In this document: positions 47,030 through 59,400 of the stretch, one piece after another
Numbering within the stretch: the stretch's first letter is position 1
How the letters are laid out: each line of letters opens with the position of its first letter
Assembly (NCBI GenBank): GCA_963680875.1
Contig: OY804579.1
Location: 36,937,804-37,001,803, forward strand
Reading direction: 5' to 3'
DNA length: 64,000 bases
From: Bathymodiolus brooksi
Lineage: Eukaryota > Mollusca > Bivalvia > Mytilida > Modiolidae
Translations under genes and position numbers: made by a program
The notes under the pieces: generated by a model
What the model was told of the DNA's origin: nothing
Database searches by the model: none
The model's input: the letters and a program-made list of their open reading frames with translations, nothing else

Positions 47030-47250
47030 ACGGTAGTTGAATTTACAACTACCTCTGCAATCACTAAAGTTGTGAGTTCGAATCTCGCCTATGGTAAGGT
47101 GTACTCGAGAGAGCATTTAAGTTTTTCATTGACTTGCGGCAGGTCGGCGGTTTTCTCCAGATACTCCAGTTCCCTTCAACAAAGAAATTGACGACCACAA
47201 TATATCTGATATATTGCTGAAAGTGGCACTAAATACCATATCCCCCTAAA
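47030..47250 (+). mobile_element. SINE family S1
   Basis: GTAGTTGAATTTACAACTAC, B box GAGTTCGAATCTCGCC, tail TGCTGAAAGTGGCACTAAAT. Confidence 0.75.
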
Positions 47251-47316
47251 AAAAAGAGTAATAGGATATAAATGATGCTGTAAATCTTATTTTTGATGCA
47301 GCCCAAGGATAAAAAG

Positions 47317-47421
47317 ATATCGTGACAACCCATATACCCCTACCAATCAGCTACCGTGACAACCCATATACCCCTACCAATCAGCTACCGTGACAACCCA
47401 TATACCCCTACCAATCAGCTA
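47317..47421. repeat. 34-bp repeat, three copies
   Basis: CGTGACAACCCATATACCCC and TACCAATCAGCTA repeat. Confidence 0.85.
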
Positions 47422-47604
47422 GGTTTTTTTAAATATTACTTATACTTTCAGAACATTTTGTTTGTATTTAAACCGGGTATAGTGAATGTGTTAATGTCAG
47501 TATTCTAATACAAAAACGTCCTATCGAAATACAATTATAACCTTGAACCTAAAATGATCGTTGTACCGACAGAAATGTATGATCATTTACGCATATCATA
47601 GTAG

Positions 47605-47749
47605 CGAAGAGATTGAAGATACCAAAGGGGGAAATCGAAGAACAGACAAAACAACGACCAAAAGAAAAAGTACAAAAGGACAAACAACGATCTACAAAAC
47701 ATACACATAAAACTAAAGATCAAGTTACACGAACCTCACTAAAACGGGG
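47605..47749 (-). mobile_element. Penelope-like tail, split by TIR elements
   Basis: ACAAACAACGATCTACAAAA and GAACCTCACTAAAACGGGG; the usual continuation GTGAACTCA is found at 50431, beyond two TIR elements. Confidence 0.65.
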
Positions 47750-47755
47750 TCCGAC

Positions 47756-49086
47756 CTATAATCCGACAGTCCGATAGTCCGACAGTCCGATGGTCCGATA
47801 GTCCGACAGTCCGATAGTCCGACAAATGCTCTATTTCTTTGAAAGTTAACACTATAACATGTGTAATATGGGGCCAGAAACCGAACCGTTTACTCACCAA
47901 AGAAAGGTCCAGAACATCGGAAACATGATATCATAGACGGACAAACAATTGGCAGGGACACACAAGAACTAAAAAAAACACATATATGAACAACACGGAC
48001 TCCATAAAAAACTGGATCCAGTCGTGATGAACCGGTAGTGTATGTATCCCGTATATTTTTTAGTAGCGACTACTTCAGGCTTTATTCAAGTAGCGTGTAG
48101 CCGAGTCCAGCCAAGAAAAGTCATTATTGGAAAGAAAGATAAAATAAATGAATACGAAAAAAAAGGAAAAGACAAAAAGAAGAGCGTACCAGTGTCCCCC
48201 GCCCTTTATCATGGAATATTTATGTTAAAAAGCAATGTCGACACATCAATAGAGCTGGATACAATAATGTGTGCGAATTGATTGATTGATTGATTGATTG
48301 ATTGCTTAAGGTCCAGCAAGCAATATTTCAGTCATATTTAGGATGAGAAAAGTTTGTAAACAAAAAATAAGAAAGAGGGGGCTCTGGAATGGGTCAACAT
48401 GGGCAACGACTTAACACGAGAACATGTTTTTCTGTCTCTTCCGACGACAAGTTGGTCCTATTTTTATTCCCCGGGATTCCGACGGGTGACCCTGCTATTG
48501 TCGCCTTCTACGACAAGCGCATATATAAAAAGTTACGATTGAAGGAATTGTCCCTAAGTGACCCCTTATATCACGGAAAGAAACAGCATCGGGATATGAC
48601 AACATAAACAACTGTGCCATGATACGCCCCTCCCCCACCCCTTTGTGACAATTGAAGGTCAATTGCTCAGCGTGAGAACAGTAATTAATATGCTGCATTT
48701 TTTAACCAATTAATTGTATATACATGTACCATATGAAAACTGACGTTTTCCAAACTGACTAAAATCACACCTCTCACTTGCTCCCCCTTTTATCAATACA
48801 ATGTATGTCACGACGTGACCTATCAATAAAAGGGGGAACAAGTGAGAGATGTTATCGTACGAGGCGTGGATGGACGGACGAACAGCGGTATGCCATAATA
48901 AGCCCGTATTTTGACGGGCGTATAAAAGTGAATGGCCCATATCCTGAAATTACGAATATATCATCTTTGGCCAAATTATTTTTCAAAACTTTCATCAGTT
49001 TAAAGCATTTGTCGGACTATCGGACTGTCGGACTATCGGACCGTCGGACTATCGGACTGTCGGACTATCGGACTGTCGGATTATAG
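47756..49086. mobile_element. TIR element with minisatellite ends, copy 1
   Basis: Left end CTATAATCCGACAGTCCGAT and repeats of CCGATAGTCCGACAGT; right end is the inverse (TCGGACTGTCGGATTATAG). AAATGCT/AGCATTT is also inverted at the inner edge. A nested foldback sits at 48766-48853 (CTCTCACTTG...CAAGTGAGAG). Interior ORFs of under 105 codons have no recognised motif. Confidence 0.85.
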
Positions 49087-49103
49087 CTACGGCCCCGTCC
49101 GAC

Positions 49104-50430
49104 CTATAATCCGACAGTCCGATAGTCCGACAATCCGATAGTCCGATGGTCCGATAGTCCGACAGTCCGATAGTCCGACAAATGCTTTATTTCTTTGAAA
49201 GTTAACACTATAACATGTGTAATATGGGGCCAGAAACCGAACCGTTTACTCACCAAAGAAAGGTCCAGAACATCGGAAACATGATATCATAGACGGACAA
49301 ACAATTGGCAGGGACACACAAGAACTAAAAAAAACACATATATGAACAACACGGACTCCATAAAAAACTGGATCCAGTCGTGATGAACCGGTAGTGTATG
49401 TATCCCGTATATTTTTTAGTAGCGACTACTTCAGGCTTTATTCAAGTAGCGTGTAGCCGAGTCCAGCCAAGAAAAGTCATTATTGGAAAGAAAGATAAAA
49501 TAAATGAATACAAAAAAAAGGAAAAGACAAAAAGAAGAGCGTACCAGTGTCCCCCGCCCTTTATCATGGAATATTTATGTTAAAAAGCAATGTCGACACA
49601 TCAATAGAGCTGGATACAATAATGTGTGCGAATTGATTGATTGATTGATTGATTGCTTAAGGTCCAGCAAGCAATATTTCAGTCACATTTAGGATGAGAA
49701 AAGTTTGTAAACAAAAAATAAGAAAGAGGGGGCTCTGGAATGGGTCAACATGGGCAACGACTTAACACGAGAACATGTTTTTCTGTCTCTTCCGACGACA
49801 AGTTGGTCCTATTTTTATTCCCCGGGATTCCGACGGGTGACCCTGCTATTGTCGCCTTCTACGACAAGCGCATATATAAAAAGTTACGATTGAAGGAATT
49901 GTCCCTAAGTGACCCTTATATCACGGAAAGAAACAGCATCGGGATATGACAACATAAACAACTGTGCCATGATACGCCCCTCCCCCACCCCTTTGTGACA
50001 ATTGAAGGTCAATTGCTCAGCGTGAGAACAGTAATTAATATGCTGCATTTTTTAACCAATTAATTGTATATACCATAAGAAAACTGACGTTTTCCAAACT
50101 GACTAAAATCACACCTCTCACTTGCTCCCCCTTTTATCAATACAATGTATGTCACGACGTGACCTATCAGTAAAAGGGGGAACAAGTGAGAGATGTTATC
50201 GTACGAGGCGTGGATGGACGGACGAACAGCGGTATGCCATAATAAGCCCGTATTTTGACGGGCGTATAAAAGTGAATGGCCCATATCCTGAAATTACGAA
50301 TATATCATCTTTGGCCAAATTATTTTTCAAAACTTTCATCAGTTTAAAGCATTTGTCGGACTATCGGACTGTCGGACTATCGGACCGTCGGACTATCGGA
50401 CTGTCGGACTATCGGACTGTCGGATTATAG
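49104..50430. mobile_element. TIR element with minisatellite ends, copy 2
   Basis: Near-identical to copy 1 with offset 1,348; 17 bp separate them. Differences are few (short indels, point changes), so duplication is recent. Confidence 0.87.
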
Positions 50431-50439
50431 GTGAACTCA

Positions 50440-52670
50440 TGAATAATAATAACCCAAACCAGTAGTTGTTCTGAAGCAAAATTTACATATTTTGTAATGC
50501 CCCATTTTCCTGCTCAGATATGACACTCACCTTTATGCTTTTAGCCATTGTGTGATGACCAAATTCAGAAGTGCTCATCTGATGTGCAAAATTAGCATTG
50601 GTACTTTTGATGTAAATGACTGCCAATGGGGTATTGTTTGTTATTTAATTTATATTTTCTACATGATAAGGATCAATCGAATACCGCTAAAGATATTTAA
50701 TGCAAAAGAAAATGAAAAATAAAAAAAAGTATCACACTGTCGGAACAGTTCCAAAATCTCATAGAAAAATCATAGAAATGTGCAATATCGATACCAGTAG
50801 CACACAACTACATGACAGCTCACTTTCCTGGATTTTTACAGCAACTTCAATAAAAAGTGGCGGGGTTAACTTAAGCTGGTTATACAGATATGAATTAAAT
50901 TTATATTGAAATTTGTATCATTGAAATTCATTTGAGAATTAAAATAGGTCATGAATATTGTTTATGTATTTCTTTTAGTCAAAACACTCCACACCTTTAA
51001 TTACCCATTTACCTAGTAATGTAACCATGTAGACTACGTAAACTGAAAAAGTACAACAACTTTGTATTATGCAAATATTAGATTGAACTAATATGACCTG
51101 GTACTCGAATTCAATCAAAGGATAAAATAGCACCATTGAGGTGGAAGTTTTTTAAGTAGCAATATATGCTTGGCAACACATTTGGTAGTATTACGTAAAT
51201 GATAAGATAAGCCTATAAATATATACAAGAAACCAAAATCTGCACAGAATGCCAAACTCTATTGCCACCTGAACAACATCTTGATTTGTCGTCTTGATGG
51301 TAATAGTCAATCAGGTATGTTATTTCATAAAATATAGTTAAATTAAAAAAAAATATGATAGGAAAGGAACATTAAATATTATCAAACAGCCTGGACTTGA
51401 TTGCACAAACCTCAATTAAATTTAAGTGTCAATTAAAACTTAATTGACACTTAAATTTGGGTGAAATGTACATGAAATTAATTTACACTTACGGTTTAAT
51501 TGAAACTTAAACTTAATTGAGGTTTGTGTAACACAGTCCTGGTCTTGGTTGTACGAACCACAATTAAATTTCAATATCAATTAATTTCATACACATTTCA
51601 ATTAATCTTAAGTGTCAATTAAGTTTTAATTAAATTAAATTTAATTAATTTAATTAAGGTTTGTGCAACCCAGTCCTGATTTTGGTCTGCATATTTTTTT
51701 TTCTTTTGCTAATTGCCTCTGTTGTTATAAATGTTCGCAAAACTTGGACTACCCAAGTGAAATTAGCTTATCATAATTGTATTTTAAAGCATTGTTGAAA
51801 TACTGGTTATTCGCAATTAGAGCAAATACAAGACGTGTGGCTTCAAAGTTCCGAATTGTGCTTCCAATTTTTTTTAAAAACATTGAATTAGTCTCCGCAA
51901 CGACATAATGCTTTATAAACACTAAAAAGATTAATTAAACAAATGTGGCGAATATTCATTATTGGTATTTTTTAAGATTGTAAGATTTATTTGAAAACAC
52001 TCAGACACATATACAAGTGTAACAAGAGGTCATTTTTTAAATAATATATACATTCAAGACATGACAGAATGAACATACGATGAAAAATAATAAATCTGAC
52101 AGTAAATATAATATAAAGTTACTCGTACAAAATATGTCCATTTTTGGGATTGTTATTCATCACGTTGAAATTTTGAATTCTTAGTAGAAAACGCGATTTT
52201 CAATTTCAATTTTGCATAATTATTTTTTTAATTTACATTTTATATGCATTATTACAATTTTCAGATGTTAGTAGTTTTATTCCTCTCATAATAGATATTT
52301 CTTTCTAAATTGCAATTTTATATCATTGTATTTACCATAATTAATGAATTAATGATTATAGTCATTCCTACTCCATTCAAACTCTCAAAATAAACCATTA
52401 CACAAACACAAACAAAAGCACACTTCTTCTATCTTCGATTTTTTTTCTACCAAATTTGTATCCATTTCTTGAATTACTTGTTGATAATTTGAATCCAGTA
52501 CTCAAATGTTACAAACTGTCTCACTTCAAAATGTTATTCACGAAACGCGTCGTGAGCCCTAAATTTGATATTTACGTTTTTATTTTTAATTACATTCGTA
52601 ATTTTGTAATTTCATGTTTATCCCTACATATATCACCGCAACATTAAAATCAATGTGATACAAATAACAG
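50440..52670. other. Spacer with dispersed repeat pieces, no gene seen
   Basis: 50445-51260 is a diverged third copy of the spacer block. 50730-50760 matches the 27-bp satellite unit. 51393-51680 is a foldback region. 52490-52600 is a Penelope-type end (ACGAAACGCGTCGTGAG). Confidence 0.55.
51393..51680. mobile_element. Foldback/MITE-like AT-rich hairpin cluster
   Basis: Perfect 19-bp arms 51418-51436 and 51440-51458 around a 3-nt loop; GCACAAACCTCAATTAAATT is inverted near 51515 and again near 51655 (TTAAGGTTTGTGCAACCC). Confidence 0.65.
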
Positions 52671-52675
52671 AAATT

Positions 52676-52930
52676 CACAACAATAACAATTCACAACAAC
52701 AACAATTAACAACAACAACAATTCACAACAACAGCAATTCACAACAACAACAATTAACAACAATAACAATTCACAACAACAGTAATTCACAACAATAACA
52801 ATTTACAACAACAGCAATTCACAACAACACCAATTCACAACAACAGCAATTCACAACAATAACAATTCACAACAATAACAATTCACAACAATAACAATTC
52901 ACAACAATAACAATTCACAACAACAGCAAT
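52676..52930. repeat. CAA-rich minisatellite, about 15-16-bp unit
   Basis: Repeats of ATTCACAACAATAACA and the variant ATTCACAACAACAGCA. Confidence 0.9.
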
Positions 52931-53392
52931 TCCCAAAAATCATTTCTAGATGTACATTTCAGCAACAAGACTCATTATCAATAAACTAGAAATTAAATAT
53001 TTAATCCGAAAAAGGTACAATTCCTGAAACATTTCGAAGGAAATCGTTTAGACTCTTTGTGAATCAAATTCTACTGTATATGACTTGTCATATTAAGTTT
53101 TGTGTGTAAAGGCTTTTGTTATTCTCAAATTTGAAGTTAGGGAGGAAATTATATTCAAAATATAACAAAGCAACACAAACAAAAGAAAGAACATACTTTC
53201 AAAAGTGGAAGCATAAAACTTTGGTGAAACCATGTCAGTATGGATGTTTATTTTGTAAAATTATGAAAAAGTACATATCGTGTTATTGTTTTTTTTGTTT
53301 TTTGTCTTTCTTTCTTTGTTCACCTCGTCTAAATATACATGCATATTGTCATTTGTTTAATTCATGTTTTCAACTTTTTTTCAGACCTAAAG

Positions 53393-53444
53393 ATGAAGAT
53401 TAGTATATTTTGTATTGTGGTTTTGGTAGTTGTTGCATGCTCTG
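53393..53444 (+). CDS. Gene B exon 1: signal peptide
   Basis: ATG 53393; encodes 17 residues with a hydrophobic core, then GTAAAT donor. Preceded by TTTTTTTCAG, an acceptor-like sequence, 8 bp before the ATG. Confidence 0.78.
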
Positions 53445-56400
53445 GTAAATATTAAAATTTAACGTTAGACATTTTTATACCCCCGCTCCACCGGAGTGGT
53501 GGGGGAGGGGGGGGGGGGTTATACTGTTTTACCTCTGTCCGTCCTTCCGTCCGTTCAAGATATTTTTCGTCGCATTTTTCTCAGCAACTATTGTTGGCAG
53601 AAATCTGATATTTGGTCACAAGCTTCATATAGGTATGCCATATTGTGGGAAGCGTTTTTGGACCCATCAGATTCCTACTTCCTGTTTGTCGACTTAGTTG
53701 GTTTTTATACACACTGAACATATATGCGGGGGTATCATAAGTTAGCATTAGCTCACAGTTCATCTTGTTTTAATTGTTTTTGCAGTAATTGCATGCTTTG
53801 GTAATTATATAAATAACACGTTAACTACATTTTGTATGTATCTGAAAATATTGATGGCTGTTGCATGCTCTGTTAATTATTTAAATAAAACGGACAGTTA
53901 TTAAATCATTTTGCTCTGGTATATATAAATAAAACTTTTAGACACACATTTGATAATTATAGAACGGTTAGGGTTAGGGTTTTGGACTTTAACTCCACTA
54001 TCAACAATATTATAGTTCGGTTATATTGTGGCGGTCAGTTTTATTGGTGAAGGAAACTGGAATATCCAGAGAAAACCACCGATCTGCTGCAAGTCACTGA
54101 CACACTATCACATGACGTTTTGGATGGTTTTAGTATCCTTTTGTAATTATATAAAATACTATACATGCATATTATTGTTTTGACGGGGTTTTGCATGCCC
54201 TGGTAGTTCTGTTTTGGTAACCCACATTACGTTTACGATTTAGGTCGTCTTGCCCAACCTTATTCATAAAAATGAGGTGGATTATCATTTCATTAAATCG
54301 GTTAACTAGTTTATCTCTGAATAATATTTATGTCCAGAAGACAGTTCTGGTGTCAAATGAACGTACAATTGATTGTCCTCTGTGATCTAACAAGATTGAC
54401 AATATGTATATGCACTATGACCTTCCTGGCTTGCTACCTGACAAAAAGTATTACATTATGCTCATAGATGCCATCTGTAGGAAAAGTATCAGTCACTAAA
54501 TAGATGACAACGTGGTCTATTCCTGATTGGATACAGAGAAAAAAAAAACCTCATTATTATGCATAATACAGAATAAATAAATAAAAAGTTAGATAATCAA
54601 TTAATAGTTGTTTTTTCTTTGTATTAAGCTTATGTTTATTCTTGTACAATCGCTACGTAATATATATTATATTTACTAATCACAGTCCTATCTGTTTTCC
54701 AAATAAGCATTTGTGAACTTCATGAATATAGTTTTAACACAGACGGTTCTACTTGAAACCACAATTATCCAACAAACAACCAAAATATATTACCGTTTTG
54801 TCTGTTACCTGTCAGAATCAATTGGCGGATGACTTTTCAAAGCCCACAGATTGGAAATTGATGGTTTTGTTATATATACCTATTATTTATGAAATATAAT
54901 ATTTCCCTTTTATATATAAAAACGATTACATAGTTTACTAGATGATGTAAACATTGCAATATATGGTTTAGATGTTATAATTTACCATGCACTGTGAGTT
55001 GTTTTTATTAAAAATCATACAATGTATTTCATTTTTTTCTAGCTGAAAGTCGACATAAACTCGATTTAATCGACACACAGGAAAGAGATGTATTCGATGC
55101 CGATACAGATGCATACAGAAAGCAAACAGGTAAACAATTTATTTTTGTTAATTCGTGAGATCTTCTCTCAACAAAATATTTTCTTTTCATTCAGCAAACA
55201 ACAAATGGAAATCTATTTTTTAATACAAAACACAAGCATTGCTATTTGTTAGTATATATTATAGATTGGACCATGTATAACAACATAACCAGGGTGCTGT
55301 AATAATGACTTTTGAAACATTGTTCATATTGTGTGTTTCACATTGACAGAATCATCAAAACGTTTGCTGTAATATGCTCAGGCCATGTCTACCAATCTCC
55401 CATACAGAGTTGTCGGTCCTTGCAGGCTCTACTCTGTATGGGAGATTGCATGTCTACATGCTTGCTTCACAATTGTACTTTCAATATATATGTACACATG
55501 TAGTGTTTATTTGATTTCTATAAGAAAGTGTGTATTTCCTTCATTTTTAATGAATAATTGAAAGTATAGAGATAAACCAGGGGCGAATTCAGGGGGGGGG
55601 GGGGGGGGGGCGCGCACCCGGCGCGCGCTCCCCCCTAAAATTGGAAAAAATGATTTTTTTGGCGTAAAATCGTGATTTTTCACATGAAATACCCCAACAA
55701 TTTCGCGTCCCCCCTCCCCCTCCTAAAATTGGAAAAATATGATTTTTTTTGGCGTAAAATCGTGATTTTTCACACGAAATACCCCAAAAATTTCGCGCCT
55801 CCCTTCTCTCGGCGCAATTTTTTTAAGTGTGCCCCCCCCCCCCCTAACTTGAAATCCGGGATCCGACCTTGTAAACTATATTAATTTAATCATAAAAAAG
55901 GACATAGCTTCAAAAAAAATAATTGGCAAGGTTTATTATAAGGTAATTAAACAAATATACCCATATTAAAACAACAGCATTACGAAAATGTATTATTTAC
56001 GTTACATGTTTGAGGAAAATTATTTTGGGAAATATTTTACTCGAACAATAAATAATGCATGAAGAACAGGTCGTTAAAAGATATTTATTTTGTCTATCTA
56101 TTCTTGTAGGTGTAGAAACAGGGTTGGTTCGACACAAGAGAGGATGGGGTTCGGTTTTATGTAAGTATTTTAAGTTAAATATTTGTAAACACACTGCATT
56201 CCATTATAATATTATCCGTAGCACCACTTTTAACAATGTTCCGGTTGGGTGCGTAACGCCATTTCCAACAATGGTCTGTGTGTGAGTGTAACGCCACTTC
56301 CATCAATGTTCTGTGTGCGAGTGTAACGCCACTTCCATCTATGTTCTGGTTGTGTGCGCAACGCAGCTTCCAACAATGTTTCGGTTGGGTGCGTAACGCC

Positions 56401-59400
56401 ACTTCCATCAATGTTCTAGTTGTGTGCGTAACGTCACTTCCATCAATGTTCTGGGTGGTTGTGTAACGTTACTCCCATTAATGTTCTGGTTGTGTGCGCA
56501 ACGTCACTTGCATCAATGTTTCGGTAGGGAGCCTAACATCACTTCCAAGAATGTTTCGGTTGGGTGCGTAACACCACTTCCATCAATGTTCCGGCTACAC
56601 CGTGTCTGCTTTATTGGTGAAGAAACCACAAGGGTTCACGACCAAGAAAAAGCACGAAGTGAATCGAACTCAGAAAATTTAATTGTGATAAACACTGACG
56701 TTAAAGATAGATATCATACGACTACTCGTATGATCACAACATTAGGTCTTGTCTTTGTATATACAAGAAGAACAGTAGGCGTAGCATCATTTTTCTTAAT
56801 CCGTTATAACTTCTTATTTAAGTAAGACATTACCCAAATGGAGCTTCATATATCAATATTCATGAAAGCTGTAATGTATATTGCTAATATATGTGATTCC
56901 TAAACTATATAAGGTTATGAATATGTCATGACCTATGTATACTATCTAACATTTACATTGTAGTTAAGAACACCGTCATTCATTATAGAACTATAGTATT
57001 ATACATATGACAATTTCTGTGTCACGTGATTTAAGATTCGGCCCTCCGTACTACAATGATGTTCTCCCTCAGTTATGTGTGAGAGTCGGCAATGTATACT
57101 ATATGTGAAGAACACTTACATTACAGCAACATTTCACTAAGAGGGCGAGGCTTGGACCAATAAAACTAGTAAAACTCAAACCCGCCACTATTTATTAAAG
57201 TGCGTGTACCACGTCAGGAGAATGAGCGGTCGCGTATACAGGTATGTATGTATGCTAGATCGATGTTGCTTCTGGTTTTTTTCTTCTTCCATATACCGGT
57301 TAACCTTTGGAACTGTGTGATGGTGTGGTTTTTTCTTTTTATTATTAATTTCTATTGAAACCATAACAGTAGTATATATGACACATGAAAATCTCTGAGC
57401 AGTCTTTAAGATGATAATTTTAAATATATTGATATTTATAACAATTGTATAGTTACAGGAGCATCGTTTCTTATAAAGGCAACTAGTCTAGGCTTAACTC
57501 TAGGAGCAGCTTTATCAGGTAAGACAATGTTTACACTATTGCAATATTATTGAAGATAAGCATAGACTATATATTCATACAAAAATAATTTTTTATCAAG
57601 TTATTCTCAAAAATAATGACACAGATAAATTTCAAAGCGTCAAAGTAATTCAAAGATGGTCACAAATTCTTGACATTTTCAGACCATTATTATCTAAATT
57701 AAGGTCCCACCCTCAGACATAGCTAACCGTAGCCAATTTTAGCTATCCTGTTTAGGCCCTTTTGCATACTTACTCCCAAAGATTTAAATCATTTGGCTTT
57801 CTAATACTTTGGCTACGCGGATACCTGATGATGGTTGCTCCAGCATCACGTCGTGCGCATTAAATTAGATATCTATGTTTTTATGACGTTTGTACCGCTA
57901 CTGTTTCTGTGATTCCAGTAGTAGTTTTATTTGTTTTCCAAGTTGCACTGATGTACTATTTATAAGAATTGCTCATTTTGACCTTCAATTAAATATGATA
58001 AATGGATGCAATGAATGTTCAAATCAAAACTTTCAATCTATTTGTTAGCAAATATTTGGTAGGACAGACAAATTAACGATCGAAAGTGATGTGTTAAACA
58101 TTCATTATTAATTATATTTAAATATTCTACTGAAGAAGTTGCGATTCGGAAATCACATAGGAAAAGTTTTAAAATACCAAAGGGGTAATCAGAAACCATA
58201 AATCGTTCGCAGAGGGACAGACAACACAATCGCCAAAGGAAAAGGGACTAAAGAAAAGACAATAATCGGACGACGCGTTTTTGGTATAATCGTCATCAGA
58301 TACGCTTAAAGTCAAATAATTTAAACGTCTTTGCGAGCAGGAAACCTGAACAGGACCTAAACAGGATAGCCAAAATCAACTTGTCCATGCATGAGGGAGG
58401 AGAACCTTATTTTTAATAATAATTACGTATCCTCGAAGGGAATCAATTAGTAACAATAGCTTACCAATGGAAAAAAAAGGGGGGGGGGAATTCGACAAAA
58501 TAGCAAATTACAAAACAGAAAAATATAAAAAACAACAGGTATTCAGGGACAGAATATCCCTTTTTTTTCAAACTACGAACACATTTTATCGTATAATAGC
58601 TGAAGGATATGATACAATTTTTCGTAGTTTTGAAAAAAGGCGGATATCCTGTCCTCGAGTATACCCTGTGTCATAAACTCCCTAACATTATGATCAAATG
58701 CATGCATTGAATGACAAAGGAAAAATATTCACTGTTTTTTTTTCTTCTCTCTCTTTTATAGACGGATGCGTGTACTTTCCAAGTATATGTACTAACAGAA
58801 ACGAGATTGAACGACTTGACAAATTAATACAGCAAAAGACACGTCAATACGAACAGGAATACATCAATACCAAAAAAACATACTACGACCTTAAATCAGC
58901 CACCATCAATAATGGCTACATAGAATACTATATCAACCAAACCATGCAAATTGTTGAAACTCTTCAAGACATAGAAGAAAATTTATCAGCTGAATTAGAA
59001 CTAAATCTACCCAGGCTTTCGCGAATGTATGAGGCTTCTAAAAATGCTACCTTCCAAACATATCTTAAATCAGTTATTGGTAATTTAGAAACCAGACTTT
59101 CAGATTTGAATAACATGCTAGAACAACACAAAGGGGATGCTCTTGTTGGTATAGTTGTGCAGTATGTCATTGAAGCAAGTATTAATAAGTTTATGCAATC
59201 ATTCAAATGTGCGTATTCTAAGGTCGCCAATGAGGACATCATTGCAAGTACACATAATGATTTATGGGCAAGAATGGAGGGAGCAGAAGTAACAATAACC
59301 GCAAAAACTGGAACACTTCATAAATTAAAACTAGTCCCTAAAGCATTTAAACAGATGGCAAAGAATGCTGGACAGTCTTTCCGTAACTTTGGAAAAAGTG

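Larger units (their letters stand above)
42834..47600. repeat. Diverged tandem duplication in the A-B spacer
   Basis: 42834-44050 matches 45905-46860 (ATGATAGCAAG, TTACTACCTGTCAAA, GACAGATATTTTATTTCAAA, CTATATTAAT) and 45330-45740 matches 46935-47580 (TTTGAAGATAA, AAAATGATCGTTGT). A third partial copy begins at 50445 and 51095. SINEs are inserted in the units. No coding frame is seen. Confidence 0.65.

Noticed and set aside
48778..50430. Repeated ORFs of about 60-102 codons in both TIR copies
   Set aside because: They are duplicated because the element is duplicated, end in the minisatellite, and show no recognisable domain.
58698..58698. ATG as the start of a 688-residue gene
   Set aside because: It lies before the acceptor at 58761; the phase 1 join to exon 4 supplies a signal peptide and propeptide.
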